Of a stretch of DNA of 52,192 nt, positions 23,395 through 31,261 are shown in pieces (the stretch's first letter is position 1; each line of letters opens with the position of its first letter). Below the pieces are notes generated by a model. The model was not told the origin of the DNA, did not search any database, and worked only from the letters and a program-made list of their open reading frames with translations. The stretch covers positions 1-52,192 of IMG/VR virus record IMGVR_UViG_3300034166_000764. One strand, written 5' to 3'. The stretch is from a virus. The position numbers and the translations under genes were made by a program.

Positions 23395-24789
23395 ATGGCA
23401 GTAACAGAAACCACAGGTTTAGGTCAGCTTAATTTTAAGGGTGATGTAAGACACTCTAATATTATCATACCTAGCTTGGAAAATTCAATAAAAAAAGAAA
23501 ACTCTCCACTAGTATTAGTTAGGCAACTAGCTATTAATGGTGGTTCATACGCAAACAAACTAGCAAAGGATGAAAATTACGATGCTAGACCTTCAGTAAA
23601 ACTACCTGGTATCACTACTAAAGATCCAATCGTAAGTTGGACAGAGTTTGCATTACGCAGACCTCTATCTTTCGTAACTACTTCAGGTATCAACAACTCA
23701 ACTGACACTACTTTCACAATGGCAGATGCTAGTGTGTTAAGAAAAGAGCAAATCCTGTTCTTCCCAGTAGGAAAAGAGTGGATGAAAGTAACAGACATCA
23801 ACACTGGTACAAACACTGTAACAGTAGCTAGAAATCTAGGTGTAACCCAAAACACACCAAGAACTTTAGTTCCAGGTGGTGTAACAGCTAAATCTAAACA
23901 AACACACGCTTCTGGAGCTACTTTCCTTCCTTTAGCTACAGGTGTTGTGCATGGTAGTGTTTTTGGTGATACTCGTAAATATCAAGGTATTGAAGAGAGA
24001 GTAACAGCTACTCAAAACATCAGAAGCAATATGTCTATCAACAATGTTAGATATATTCAACAACAAAAAGACAGATCAAAACATACTCAGTGGCAATCTA
24101 GACAAGAGCAAGAAGTGTACTACATGGCTGAAGAGCTTGAAGCTACATTATTGTTTGGTGCAACTCACTATGATTCATTAGCTAGAGTAGGTGCTACAAC
24201 TGGTGCTTTATCAACTGGTACTGAAGATGCAGCTTTCACTTTAAGTGATGGTTTATTCAATGCTATTGAGACTTATGCTTCAGGTAACGTAATCACAGCT
24301 ACTTCTTTAGGTGGCCCAGTGTTAAGTTACGATGTAATCTCTGAATACATCAGAACTATTGATGCAGCTATTGGTACAAGTGAAAACACACTTCACATGT
24401 GTGGTTATAACACTTTCAAATCAATAGGTAGAATTGATAGCACTCTTAACAACATCAAATACGACCTTAAGTTTGACAAAGGTATGGAAGAGCAACGTAG
24501 AGGAACTAAAATCAGAACTATCGATACTCAGTTCGGTTCAGCTACATTCTACATTCACCCAATGTTCGACACAGCAGGTACAACTTATGCTAACAGAATC
24601 CTAACGATTCAGAAAGATAGGTTGAACATAGCAGCTCTAGAAGGTATGGAGTTCAAATGGTCTAAGGATTCAGGAGATCACGATTACAACGGTTACTCTG
24701 GTATTAAAAAATACTGTGAGGCTAACTTAGGTCTTCTACTTGCTTATGCTGATGAGCATTTCATTCTAGACGGTATCACACAACTGTAA
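23395..24789 (+). CDS. Major capsid protein
   Basis: A 464-residue protein, probably HK97-fold of the SU10/DUF5309-like type, with the features SLENSIKKENSPL near the start and ELEATLLFGATHYDS in the middle. Strong AAGGAGA ribosome-binding site. Sits between scaffold and head-completion genes and is followed by a GC-rich hairpin, consistent with a very abundant transcript. Confidence 0.88.
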   Translation: MAVTETTGLGQLNFKGDVRHSNIIIPSLENSIKKENSPLVLVRQLAINGGSYANKLAKDENYDARPSVKLPGITTKDPIVSWTEFALRRPLSFVTTSGINNSTDTTFTMADASVLRKEQILFFPVGKEWMKVTDINTGTNTVTVARNLGVTQNTPRTLVPGGVTAKSKQTHASGATFLPLATGVVHGSVFGDTRKYQGIEERVTATQNIRSNMSINNVRYIQQQKDRSKHTQWQSRQEQEVYYMAEELEATLLFGATHYDSLARVGATTGALSTGTEDAAFTLSDGLFNAIETYASGNVITATSLGGPVLSYDVISEYIRTIDAAIGTSENTLHMCGYNTFKSIGRIDSTLNNIKYDLKFDKGMEEQRRGTKIRTIDTQFGSATFYIHPMFDTAGTTYANRILTIQKDRLNIAALEGMEFKWSKDSGDHDYNGYSGIKKYCEANLGLLLAYADEHFILDGITQL

Positions 24790-24805
24790 TTTAGTAAAGA
24801 TTAAA

Positions 24806-24834
24806 GGGGGCTGACTGCGGAGCGGGAAGCCTCC
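24806..24834 (+). terminator. Hairpin after capsid gene
   Basis: GGGGGCT (24806-24812) pairs with AGCCTCC (24828-24834), 7 bp with one G-U. No U run, so partial termination or mRNA end protection is likelier than full termination. Confidence 0.45.
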
Positions 24835-24857
24835 TCCAATTAAAGGGGATAATTAAA

Positions 24858-25454
24858 ATGGCAAAACTAACAAAATTTAAAGTAACTACACCGTTTCCAT
24901 TAGTGGCAGCTTGTGTAGTAGGATTATTTGAGTACCAAAGAGAGTACGAGAATATATGGAAAAGAACTAAAGAGATTGATTTTAAAGTAGACTGTAAGAA
25001 AACTACTTTATCTAATGAACTATTAAGAACTGTAGCTAACAAACCGTGGAATATTCACGAGTATGCTTTTGATTTAACTAAGATAAGCAGAAATGACGCT
25101 AAGAATCCAAACCCAGTAACACTATTTGATGTATTAGATTGGATGGTAACTAACTATGACGGTTACTTTAAATCTGGTGAAATTAGATTCGTACTTGACT
25201 TAGATGAGAATGGCAAGCCTACAGATAAAGAGTTAATTAAAGAATTAAAGATCCTACAAGATGATGAGCGTATCTCTTCTAGTAACTTCATTAGTTCAGA
25301 AATATTAATCAAGATCAAGAGTGCTGCACCTATCAGCTTAAGCATAGGTAACATTGATGATTCTCAAGTGGATTCACTGCAAGACATCAAAGATCAAATT
25401 CAAACTAACGTAGGCAATAAGAAAGACAAACTAGCAGTATCTATCGATGGCTAA
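24858..25454 (+). CDS. Structural protein of unknown role
   Basis: A 198-residue protein after the capsid gene with AAAGGGGAT upstream. It overlaps the next gene by 8 nt. Position suggests a head decoration or connector protein; I recognise no motif. Confidence 0.7.
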   Translation: MAKLTKFKVTTPFPLVAACVVGLFEYQREYENIWKRTKEIDFKVDCKKTTLSNELLRTVANKPWNIHEYAFDLTKISRNDAKNPNPVTLFDVLDWMVTNYDGYFKSGEIRFVLDLDENGKPTDKELIKELKILQDDERISSSNFISSEILIKIKSAAPISLSIGNIDDSQVDSLQDIKDQIQTNVGNKKDKLAVSIDG

Positions 25455-26151
25455 TATAAGAGAAAATGATTTCAAGAATAAAGTAGCTTTAGCTTTAAGA
25501 CTAAGGGGTGAGGAAGACTCATCCCTAGTTGAATTAATCATAGAGTTAGCTGTTAAAGACATTTTTAGAGAACTTGGCAGTGATATAGGTACTAGAACTG
25601 TCTATAACCTATCTATAACTAATGAAGATAATAGCGGATACACATTCTCTAGGATTTATTTACCTGAAGATGCTTTATTCCTAAGATCACTTTTTATCAA
25701 TGATGAAGAGCTAATCTGTATAGACCAGAGAGAAGGATTAAAACAAAAGCTTAATATAACATCTACTGCTGGTAAGTTTGTAGGAACTATTCACACTTCC
25801 GAAACAGGTAGATTATATGTAGAACTAACAACTACTTATACTGTAGATGAAGCAGAGCCACCAGTTATATCATGTATTTACAGAGTAAACTATAAAGATA
25901 TTACTTACATACCAGAAGCTTATTTTGATAACTTGCTATATGCTTGTGTATATCACTACAGATGTTTATATGAGTATTCAGACCTAGACTCTTTCAAGAT
26001 ATCTAAAGCTAACTACGATAAAAGACTAAATGATTTAAGAAGTTTAACTAATAATGCTACAGGTGCAGATAAGAATAAATTTCCTTATGAAGTGCTGTGG
26101 CAACAAAACACAGAGTGGTTATACGCTGGTAACAGAGGCGAACACTACTAA
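25447..26151 (+). CDS. Probable head-tail adaptor
   Basis: A 234-residue protein with a helical start (DFKNKVALALRLRG), a beta-rich middle and a helical tyrosine-rich end (LYACVYHYRCLYEYS). Size and place after capsid match adaptor proteins such as P22 gp4 in function, but similarity is not clear by eye. Confidence 0.65.
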   Translation: MANIRENDFKNKVALALRLRGEEDSSLVELIIELAVKDIFRELGSDIGTRTVYNLSITNEDNSGYTFSRIYLPEDALFLRSLFINDEELICIDQREGLKQKLNITSTAGKFVGTIHTSETGRLYVELTTTYTVDEAEPPVISCIYRVNYKDITYIPEAYFDNLLYACVYHYRCLYEYSDLDSFKISKANYDKRLNDLRSLTNNATGADKNKFPYEVLWQQNTEWLYAGNRGEHY

Positions 26152-26163
26152 AAGGAATGAACC

Positions 26164-26628
26164 ATGAAATTAAGCGAGCAAGGGGAAACACTTTTACACA
26201 CAAGGGAGATCTCCAGATCACCAAACCTAACAGCTTACAAAGACACTGTAGGAGTGTGGACGATAGCGTATGGAAACACATTCTACGCAAACGGTACTCC
26301 TGTCAAGGCAGGGGATAAGATAACTAAAGCTGAAGCCGATAAGCTGTTTAAAGATATTTTATCACAGTTTGAAGGTAAAGTCAAGAAACTAATAGACGTT
26401 ACTAAATTAAATCAGAATCAATATGATGCACTTATCAGTTTAGTATATAACATTGGTACAGGTGCTTTTGGTACTTCTACGCTAAGAAAGTTAATTAATG
26501 ATGGCAAGCTTGTAGAAGCTTCTATAGAGTTTTTAAGATGGAGATTTCCTAATGAGATATTTTCTAGAAGACTAGCGGAAGCTAGACAGTTCGCAGGAGT
26601 AGGTTTTACAGCTAGGTATGGTGCATAA
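26164..26628 (+). CDS. Endolysin, GH24 phage lysozyme (first copy)
   Basis: A 154-residue muramidase. Catalytic Glu15, Asp27 and Thr33 (VWTIAYG) are in place; the gap between Glu and Asp is three residues longer than in typical E-x8-D lysozymes. Later signatures are LNQNQYDALISLVYNIGTG and RRLAEARQF. There is no signal peptide, so holin-dependent export is expected. It overlaps the DUF1353 gene in ATG sharing and is on the late strand, unlike the second lysozyme at 39834-40286. Confidence 0.9.
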   Translation: MKLSEQGETLLHTREISRSPNLTAYKDTVGVWTIAYGNTFYANGTPVKAGDKITKAEADKLFKDILSQFEGKVKKLIDVTKLNQNQYDALISLVYNIGTGAFGTSTLRKLINDGKLVEASIEFLRWRFPNEIFSRRLAEARQFAGVGFTARYGA

Positions 26629-27038
26629 TGAAAGTTGAGATGATTGGTTTTGATATGAACACTGACTTAGATGTCACCTTTGCCGATAAGCAAATGTTTT
26701 TATTACTAACTAAATCAATCATGGTTAGAGTTACTGACACTAAACAACCTTCTCTACACTCATTTAGCTTTAGAATACCTAAAGGTACAGCATCAGACGG
26801 TGCTAGCAGACCTTTATGGTCAGCGTGGTTAATAGGTGAGAAAACTAAACAACATTACATAAGAGCTGCATTAGTACATGATTTCCTGTGTAGAGAAAAG
26901 ACTTTGCCTCAAAGATTAACTCACGGTATATTCAAAGAACTGCTTAAACAAGATGGTGTAAACCTAGTAACTAGAAATCTAATGTACGCAGCAGTAGTAG
27001 CTTACAACAAAGTAGGGAACTTGTCATGGAAGTGGTAA
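26628..27038 (+). CDS. DUF1353 protein
   Basis: A 136-residue protein with the DUF1353 pattern: FRIPKGTASDGASRPLW, then YIRAALVHDFLCR with a conserved His-Asp. The family often sits beside phage lysozymes, as here, and its function is unknown; a peptidoglycan-related role is only suggested by that association. Confidence 0.82.
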   Translation: MKVEMIGFDMNTDLDVTFADKQMFLLLTKSIMVRVTDTKQPSLHSFSFRIPKGTASDGASRPLWSAWLIGEKTKQHYIRAALVHDFLCREKTLPQRLTHGIFKELLKQDGVNLVTRNLMYAAVVAYNKVGNLSWKW

Positions 27039-27062
27039 CAGCAGACACTAAAGTGTTATACT
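27035..27062 (+). promoter_or_regulatory. Late-type promoter P3
   Basis: GTAACA (27035-27040) overlaps the DUF1353 stop; 16 bases; TATACT (27057-27062). The next ATG is 12 bases downstream without a ribosome-binding site. Confidence 0.75.
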
Positions 27063-27074
27063 ATATACATTAAG

Positions 27075-27230
27075 ATGTCTTCTTCAGGTGTAGAACTTAA
27101 ACTAGATTTAATGATAGAGCAAAAAGCTGTAACAGGTGGCATCCCATCGGACAGTTTTTACATTCTTCAAGAAGACAATTTTAAAATTCTTCAAGAAGAT
27201 AGTTTTGGGATATTAACAGAAAATGCCTGA
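27075..27230 (+). CDS. Small tail-region protein with ILQED repeats
   Basis: Fifty-one residues. The C-terminal half repeats FYILQED / FKILQED / FGILTE, a short-repeat design I associate with phage virion proteins. Directly behind promoter P3 and overlapping the next gene by 8 nt. Predicted leaderless. Confidence 0.6.
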   Translation: MSSSGVELKLDLMIEQKAVTGGIPSDSFYILQEDNFKILQEDSFGILTENA

Positions 27231-27420
27231 TTCAAAAATATCTGGATTAACAGAGGGAACAGTTGTAGATCCAGCTAATGACTGGTTTGTTTATGTAGAC
27301 ACATCAGACACTACTCAAGATTTACTGACGGGGAGTACCAAAAAGTTACGTCCTAGTAATATACCAGCAAGCAGTAAAGCAATAGAAGAAATGAAAAGGA
27401 TAAGTTTCATCAGATCGTGA
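27223..27420 (+). CDS. Small tail-fibre-type protein
   Basis: Sixty-five residues starting MPDSKISGLTEGT, followed by DWFVYVDTSD. The SKISGLTE(A/G)T start is common at N-termini of phage tail and baseplate fibres. It may be a stand-alone attachment domain. GTGA overlap with the next gene. Confidence 0.65.
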   Translation: MPDSKISGLTEGTVVDPANDWFVYVDTSDTTQDLLTGSTKKLRPSNIPASSKAIEEMKRISFIRS

Positions 27421-28259
27421 TTATTCTTAACGATGCTACGAATTTAACGATAGAGCTTGGTACGACTGTAACCACTAACCAACTACCTTTTTATTGCTCA
27501 TATAGGGATTGTGCGGTAGGAGAGCTAACACCCTCCTTCACTTCAGGAGACACAAATAATACTAGCGTAATAAACCTAGCACCAGCAGCAGCTTCGGGTA
27601 AGACTAGAATTATTGATTTCTTTAATGTTTTTAATTTAGATACAACTGCGAAGACAGTCATAATTAAAGTAGGAACTAGAAGATTGTTTTCGGTTGTACT
27701 TTCTTCCAGCGAAACTTTGCAGTACACTGATTCACAGGGATTTCAAGTATTGACCACGGCTGGCAGCGTGAAGCAATCTATCAATCAAGGGTCAAATGCT
27801 GCGAATTCGGGATTTGAAATATCAGTTCTGAGTTCAGATGTAACAAACAATAACGCTACAGCTAATACGATGCAAGATGTTACGGGATTGAATTTCCCTG
27901 TTTTGAGTGGAAAGCTTTATGAATTTGAATTTAACATCCAGTATACGGCAGCGGCGACTACCACTGGCTCTAGATGGGGTGTTAGTGCTTCGGCTGGTGC
28001 AGCGACAAACTTGTCTTTAACAAGCGAATATTCTTTAACAGCTACAACAACAACGAGAAATGCTTTAATTCAGGCTTTTGATTCACCAGCAGCGAGTAAC
28101 GCAACATCAGCAACGACAGGTAACAATTGGGCGAATATTAAAGGTGTAATAAGAGCAACAGCGGATGCTACTTTAACAGCAAGATTCGCTTCGGAGGTAG
28201 CTTCGAGTGCTATAGTGGCGAAAGTTGGTTCCACAGTAAAATGGAGGCAAATTGATTAA
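27417..28259 (+). CDS. Tail or appendage protein
   Basis: A 280-residue protein rich in Ser, Thr, Ala and Asn with predicted beta structure and few lysines, typical of fibre domains. GTG start overlapping the previous stop. By eye it has a more balanced codon use than the replication genes, consistent with exchange of host-range modules. Confidence 0.65.
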   Translation: MIILNDATNLTIELGTTVTTNQLPFYCSYRDCAVGELTPSFTSGDTNNTSVINLAPAAASGKTRIIDFFNVFNLDTTAKTVIIKVGTRRLFSVVLSSSETLQYTDSQGFQVLTTAGSVKQSINQGSNAANSGFEISVLSSDVTNNNATANTMQDVTGLNFPVLSGKLYEFEFNIQYTAAATTTGSRWGVSASAGAATNLSLTSEYSLTATTTTRNALIQAFDSPAASNATSATTGNNWANIKGVIRATADATLTARFASEVASSAIVAKVGSTVKWRQID

Positions 28260-28479
28260 TTATTTTTCTTTAGCTGAAAATAACACGCAACTAGAGTTAA
28301 TTACAACTTTTTTTATACCTTTAGCGAATGAACCTTTAGAAGTTCAATCAGAAGACCTTGCATTGTGGACTTTACATCTAGCTAATGTTGAAAACGCAGC
28401 AGATGGAAGATCGTTTACTTTAGATGAAGAAGAGAAAAATCATATTTCGGCTTTTTTAAGGATACACAATTTAATATAA
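28252..28479 (+). CDS. Hypothetical protein, TTG start
   Basis: Seventy-five acidic residues. TTG start overlapping the previous stop, with GGAGG five bases upstream. Possibly a fibre chaperone, since it lies between two fibre-type genes; no domain recognised. Confidence 0.6.
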   Translation: MINYFSLAENNTQLELITTFFIPLANEPLEVQSEDLALWTLHLANVENAADGRSFTLDEEEKNHISAFLRIHNLI

Positions 28480-28491
28480 GGATACATAATT

Positions 28492-29340
28492 ATGATAGGC
28501 GGATCAGGTAGAGTAGAAATAACAAATAAATTAGTCCAAATAGGCGAGCTGTTTAGTGAAGAATTTAAAGAGCCTTTAAAAGAAAGGGTTTTAGAAGTTT
28601 TTAACCAAGAAATCGAAAAGCTATTAGCTAAAAAAGTAGATAAGCTTAAAGGTCAAAAAGGCGATATTGGAGATCCAGGACAGGATGGTAAAGATGGTGC
28701 TAATGGACTTGATGGTGCTAATGGTAAAGACGGATTAAATGGAGCTGACGGCAAGGATGGAGCTAACGGAAAAGATGGTCTAAATGGTAAAGACGGACTT
28801 GATGGGGCTGATGGTAAAGATGGTGTAGATGGAAAAGATGGTCTAAATGGTACGAATGGTTTAGATGGTAAAGACGGAAAGAACGCAGAGTTTGATTATG
28901 TTTTTGTTAAAAAAGAATTAGCTAACTTGTTTGATCTTTGGAAAAACACTCTAGGAGATTTGACTGGTAAGCAAGGAGAGCAAGGAGAGCAAGGTACACC
29001 AGGTAAGAACGGTTCAGAGTACCCTACTTACGAGAAGCAGTTACTTTCAGATGACATGGTTTCAGTAGTACATCATCAATTACCTATGACTAACGCTGTA
29101 ATGATAGTTTCTGTTGTAGGTATCTCTAATCTTAGTAATTTTATTCGCTTCGAGGAAGAAATAATATTTCAAAATGTAGCTGGTCAAGGTAAATTATTAA
29201 GTAAAGGTTATTTCGTAAATGGTTCTCCAAAGAACAAACCTAACTTAACCTACTCAATCGATATAGTTGATGGTTTCCTTGATTTTTCAATGAAAGGTAA
29301 AACAGACGAAATCTTCGATATTACTGTAGTATTAAAATAA
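28492..29340 (+). CDS. Collagen-like fibre protein
   Basis: A 282-residue protein. An N-terminal helical oligomerisation region (to about 55) is followed by roughly 24 Gly-X-Y triplets (GDIGDPGQDGKDG and on, many KDG, NG and LDG units). Then come a short helix, a second small collagen block (GKQGEQGEQGTPG) and a C-terminal beta domain of about 100 residues. Collagen triplets form trimeric fibres, so this is likely a host-contact appendage. Confidence 0.88.
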   Translation: MIGGSGRVEITNKLVQIGELFSEEFKEPLKERVLEVFNQEIEKLLAKKVDKLKGQKGDIGDPGQDGKDGANGLDGANGKDGLNGADGKDGANGKDGLNGKDGLDGADGKDGVDGKDGLNGTNGLDGKDGKNAEFDYVFVKKELANLFDLWKNTLGDLTGKQGEQGEQGTPGKNGSEYPTYEKQLLSDDMVSVVHHQLPMTNAVMIVSVVGISNLSNFIRFEEEIIFQNVAGQGKLLSKGYFVNGSPKNKPNLTYSIDIVDGFLDFSMKGKTDEIFDITVVLK

Positions 29341-29418
29341 CTAACCAATTAGTAACGTTCACTGTCAAAGTGTTATACTATATATAGTATGGACTTTAAT
29401 ACTATGATCTCTCAAGCT
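29332..29418. repeat. 87-bp promoter repeat, copy 1
   Basis: Matches 30479-30565 with four mismatches in 87. It includes the last codons of the collagen gene, a late promoter and the first ten codons (MDFNTMISQA) of the following gene. The two copies flank an accessory cassette. Confidence 0.92.
29352..29379 (+). promoter_or_regulatory. Late-type promoter P4
   Basis: GTAACG, 16 bases, TATACT (29374-29379), then ATATATAGT and ATG. Duplicate of P5. Confidence 0.75.
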
Positions 29419-29581
29419 TCGAGTGAAGGACAATCACATATATCTGCAAAAAGTGGGAATAGCATTACTTATGTAAGCGACAAAAAACCTTTGAAAAAAA
29501 AATATAACAGTTGATGAAAATTTATTAAACAACTCACCTTTTAAGATTATAAGTTCTTTATTCGAGATATTTAAACTATGA
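29389..29581 (+). pseudogene. Frame-disrupted first gene of cassette
   Basis: Starts MDFNTMISQA exactly like the gene at 30536, then diverges. The frame stops at 29514 after 41 residues, just past a run of nine A (29484-29492). Skipping one A lets the frame continue NITVDENLLNNSPFKII and end at 29581, overlapping the next ATG in ATGA. So it is either a sequencing or indel error, or a slippage site. The full product would be about 63 residues. Function unknown. Confidence 0.55.
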
Positions 29582-30066
29582 CAATATTACCTTTTATCGT
29601 TGGACTATTGATATGCTTATGTTTTTTGCTTTCTGGTGAAATTAGTGTAAATAATTTGGATACATTGATAAAAGATCACTATATAACGGTTTTCACGACT
29701 ATACTTGCCATAAATACAGCGTCAGTAGCTAATCTATTAGTACATTTAAAAGATATAGAAATAAGGGAACATCAAGGAAAAGAAGTATACAAAAAGACTC
29801 GTAAAGAAATGTACGATAATTTGAAGTTCTGTGTAGTAGGGTTAGGTATTTATTTTTTGCTTTTAGCTACATATCCACAAACAAAGATGAAAGTGTTTTA
29901 TTCTTTATTTTCTAGCCCCCTGAGCTTAGAAATAGTTGGTGCATTTCTTTGGTTTGTAGTGGCAAGAGCTTTATGTTTAGCATTATTTATGTATTATCTA
30001 TACGCTACTTATGAAATAGCTGTTAAATTTACAGAGGCAATAAATGGACAAAAAACTAACCCTTAA
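29578..30066 (+). CDS. Multi-span membrane protein in accessory cassette
   Basis: A 162-residue protein with probably four membrane spans (about 3-20, 37-56, 84-102, 115-145) and a charged cytoplasmic loop in the middle (KDIEIREHQGKEVYKKTRKE). Position in a flanked accessory cassette suggests a superinfection-exclusion or host-modifying role, which is inference. Overlaps the next ORF by 23 nt. Confidence 0.7.
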   Translation: MTILPFIVGLLICLCFLLSGEISVNNLDTLIKDHYITVFTTILAINTASVANLLVHLKDIEIREHQGKEVYKKTRKEMYDNLKFCVVGLGIYFLLLATYPQTKMKVFYSLFSSPLSLEIVGAFLWFVVARALCLALFMYYLYATYEIAVKFTEAINGQKTNP

Positions 30067-30232
30067 ACAAGCCCAAGAGCAAAACAAGCTAGAAGAATTT
30101 ATCCAGCAACAAGAAGATTCAAGCACTGGTGATGAAGAGCTTTTTGATAATACGCTCAAATCTATGCTTGAAAATAAAAACGTAAAAGGAAAAGAAGTTA
30201 AAGAAAATACATCTAAATTAGAGAATATTTGA
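30044..30232 (+). CDS. Small acidic accessory protein
   Basis: Sixty-two residues, starting MDKKLTLKQAQEQNKLEEFI, with an acidic middle and FDNTLKSML. I recall bacterial accessory-genome proteins of this kind (LxLxxAxxxxKLxxFI) that lie next to the basic MSKK protein found here at 30299. The recall is not verified. Confidence 0.6.
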   Translation: MDKKLTLKQAQEQNKLEEFIQQQEDSSTGDEELFDNTLKSMLENKNVKGKEVKENTSKLENI

Positions 30233-30249
30233 TTTTTCTTTTAATATAT

Positions 30250-30282
30250 AAGTGAGCTGGTACGGGAAATACCAACTCACTT
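30250..30282. terminator. Hairpin between convergent cassette genes
   Basis: A 13-bp stem with one mismatch (AAGTGAGCTGGTA / TACCAACTCACTT) and a seven-base loop. It lies between the convergent ends of the 30044 and 30299 genes, so it may stop both. Confidence 0.6.
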
Positions 30283-30298
30283 ATGAATGTTCAAGCAG

Positions 30299-30430
30299 TT
30301 ACTTCTTCTTTCCTTGTGCTTGAGCAACTGCACTAGCAGCTATAGTTTTGCTCGTTCTTGTAGATTTAGGGCTTCTAAGAACTTTTGCAGCAACTTTAGC
30401 TACCTTTCGGCTTGTTTGCTTTTTGCTCAT
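30299..30430 (-). CDS. Small basic protein of bacterial accessory type
   Basis: Forty-three residues, MSKKQTSRKVAKVAAKVLRS to AQAQGKKK, very basic. It resembles a short protein family (MSKKxTSxKVAxxAxxxL...SxTAKxxAASAL) I associate with proteobacterial mobile and accessory DNA. It is the only minus-strand gene here, with its own promoter six bases upstream of the ATG and no ribosome-binding site. Function unknown. Confidence 0.65.
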   Translation of the reverse strand: MSKKQTSRKVAKVAAKVLRSPKSTRTSKTIAASAVAQAQGKKK

Positions 30431-30436
30431 ACTTAA

Positions 30437-30465
30437 AGTATCGCAAAATTATTAACGTATGTTAA
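30437..30465 (-). promoter_or_regulatory. Promoter of the small basic protein
   Basis: Minus strand TTAACA (30460-30465), 17 bases, GATACT (30437-30442) with TG three bases upstream (extended -10), six bases, ATG. A self-contained promoter of the early, not late, type. Confidence 0.65.
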
Positions 30466-30478
30466 GGGGATAAGCGTG

Positions 30479-30565
30479 TTAAAATAACCAACCAATTAGT
30501 AACATTCACTACCAAAGTGTTATACTATATATAGTATGGACTTTAATACTATGATCTCTCAAGCT
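30479..30565. repeat. 87-bp promoter repeat, copy 2
   Basis: Second copy of 29332-29418, offset by 1,147 bp. The segment matching the end of the collagen gene is non-coding here, so this copy marks the right junction of the insertion. Confidence 0.92.
30499..30526 (+). promoter_or_regulatory. Late-type promoter P5
   Basis: GTAACA (30499-30504), 16 bases, TATACT (30521-30526), then ATATATAGT and ATG. Drives the ejection and tail protein operon. Confidence 0.8.
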
Positions 30566-30844
30566 ACAGGTGGTTTTGGTGGTCAGACACCTGCAATAAA
30601 CTATAAAAACACTGCTGCTGGTTTTGAGTTTGATAAGAAAGGTAGGATTAAAAGAGATCCATCAACTGGTCTTTTAATAGATCCAAGAGAAAGAAGAACT
30701 TTAAAACAATATAATAGAAACCCATTTGGACAGACAGTAGGTAACACTTTAAACTGGAATATACCAAATGTTCTAACAGGAGCTAACATACCTTCAGGTG
30801 GTTATGCTGGTATTCTATCAGGATTACAAGGATTAGGTCAATAG
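30536..30844 (+). CDS. Virion protein, unknown
   Basis: A 102-residue glycine- and asparagine-rich protein. No ribosome-binding site; predicted leaderless start from P5. First of five closely packed genes for ejection and tail proteins, so likely structural. Confidence 0.65.
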   Translation: MDFNTMISQATGGFGGQTPAINYKNTAAGFEFDKKGRIKRDPSTGLLIDPRERRTLKQYNRNPFGQTVGNTLNWNIPNVLTGANIPSGGYAGILSGLQGLGQ

Positions 30845-31261
30845 ATGAGTAAAAAGAACGATAATTTAGAATTTGCTAAGATACTAGCTCAGTTAATCCC
30901 TTCTGTGATGAAGAATCAACCTACACTAGAACCCGTTTTAAGTATGCCAAAAAAAGCAATAAAAAATATGCTATACAGAACATCACCAGATTATAGAAAA
31001 GATGCAAAAGAGAATACCGCTCTTATGACATATCAGAGAGGTCTTGAGTATGAGCCTTTAGCTAGGAACTGGGATAGAGAAAACGAGGTTGCAAAAGAAT
31101 ATACTTATGGGGGATCTCCTAATGATGCTGATAATACACTGTATCCTAATGCTTATGCAGCTTACAGAGAATTTGTAGAACCCCGCAATGGGTCTCAACA
31201 TGGTTTAAGTGCCGCAGAAATGTTAGCTAGAGCTAAGTTCTCAAATAAGAGAGGTCAATAG
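30845..31261 (+). CDS. Virion protein, unknown
   Basis: A 138-residue protein starting one base after its neighbour. Mixed charge, with YRTSPDYRKDAKENTALM. No recognised fold. Probably part of the internal or tail complex by operon membership. Confidence 0.65.
   Translation: MSKKNDNLEFAKILAQLIPSVMKNQPTLEPVLSMPKKAIKNMLYRTSPDYRKDAKENTALMTYQRGLEYEPLARNWDRENEVAKEYTYGGSPNDADNTLYPNAYAAYREFVEPRNGSQHGLSAAEMLARAKFSNKRGQ

Noticed and set aside
27491-27727. Minus-strand frame opposite the fibre protein at 27417-28259
   Set aside because: Antisense to a gene with coupled starts and stops on the plus strand, with no signal of its own.
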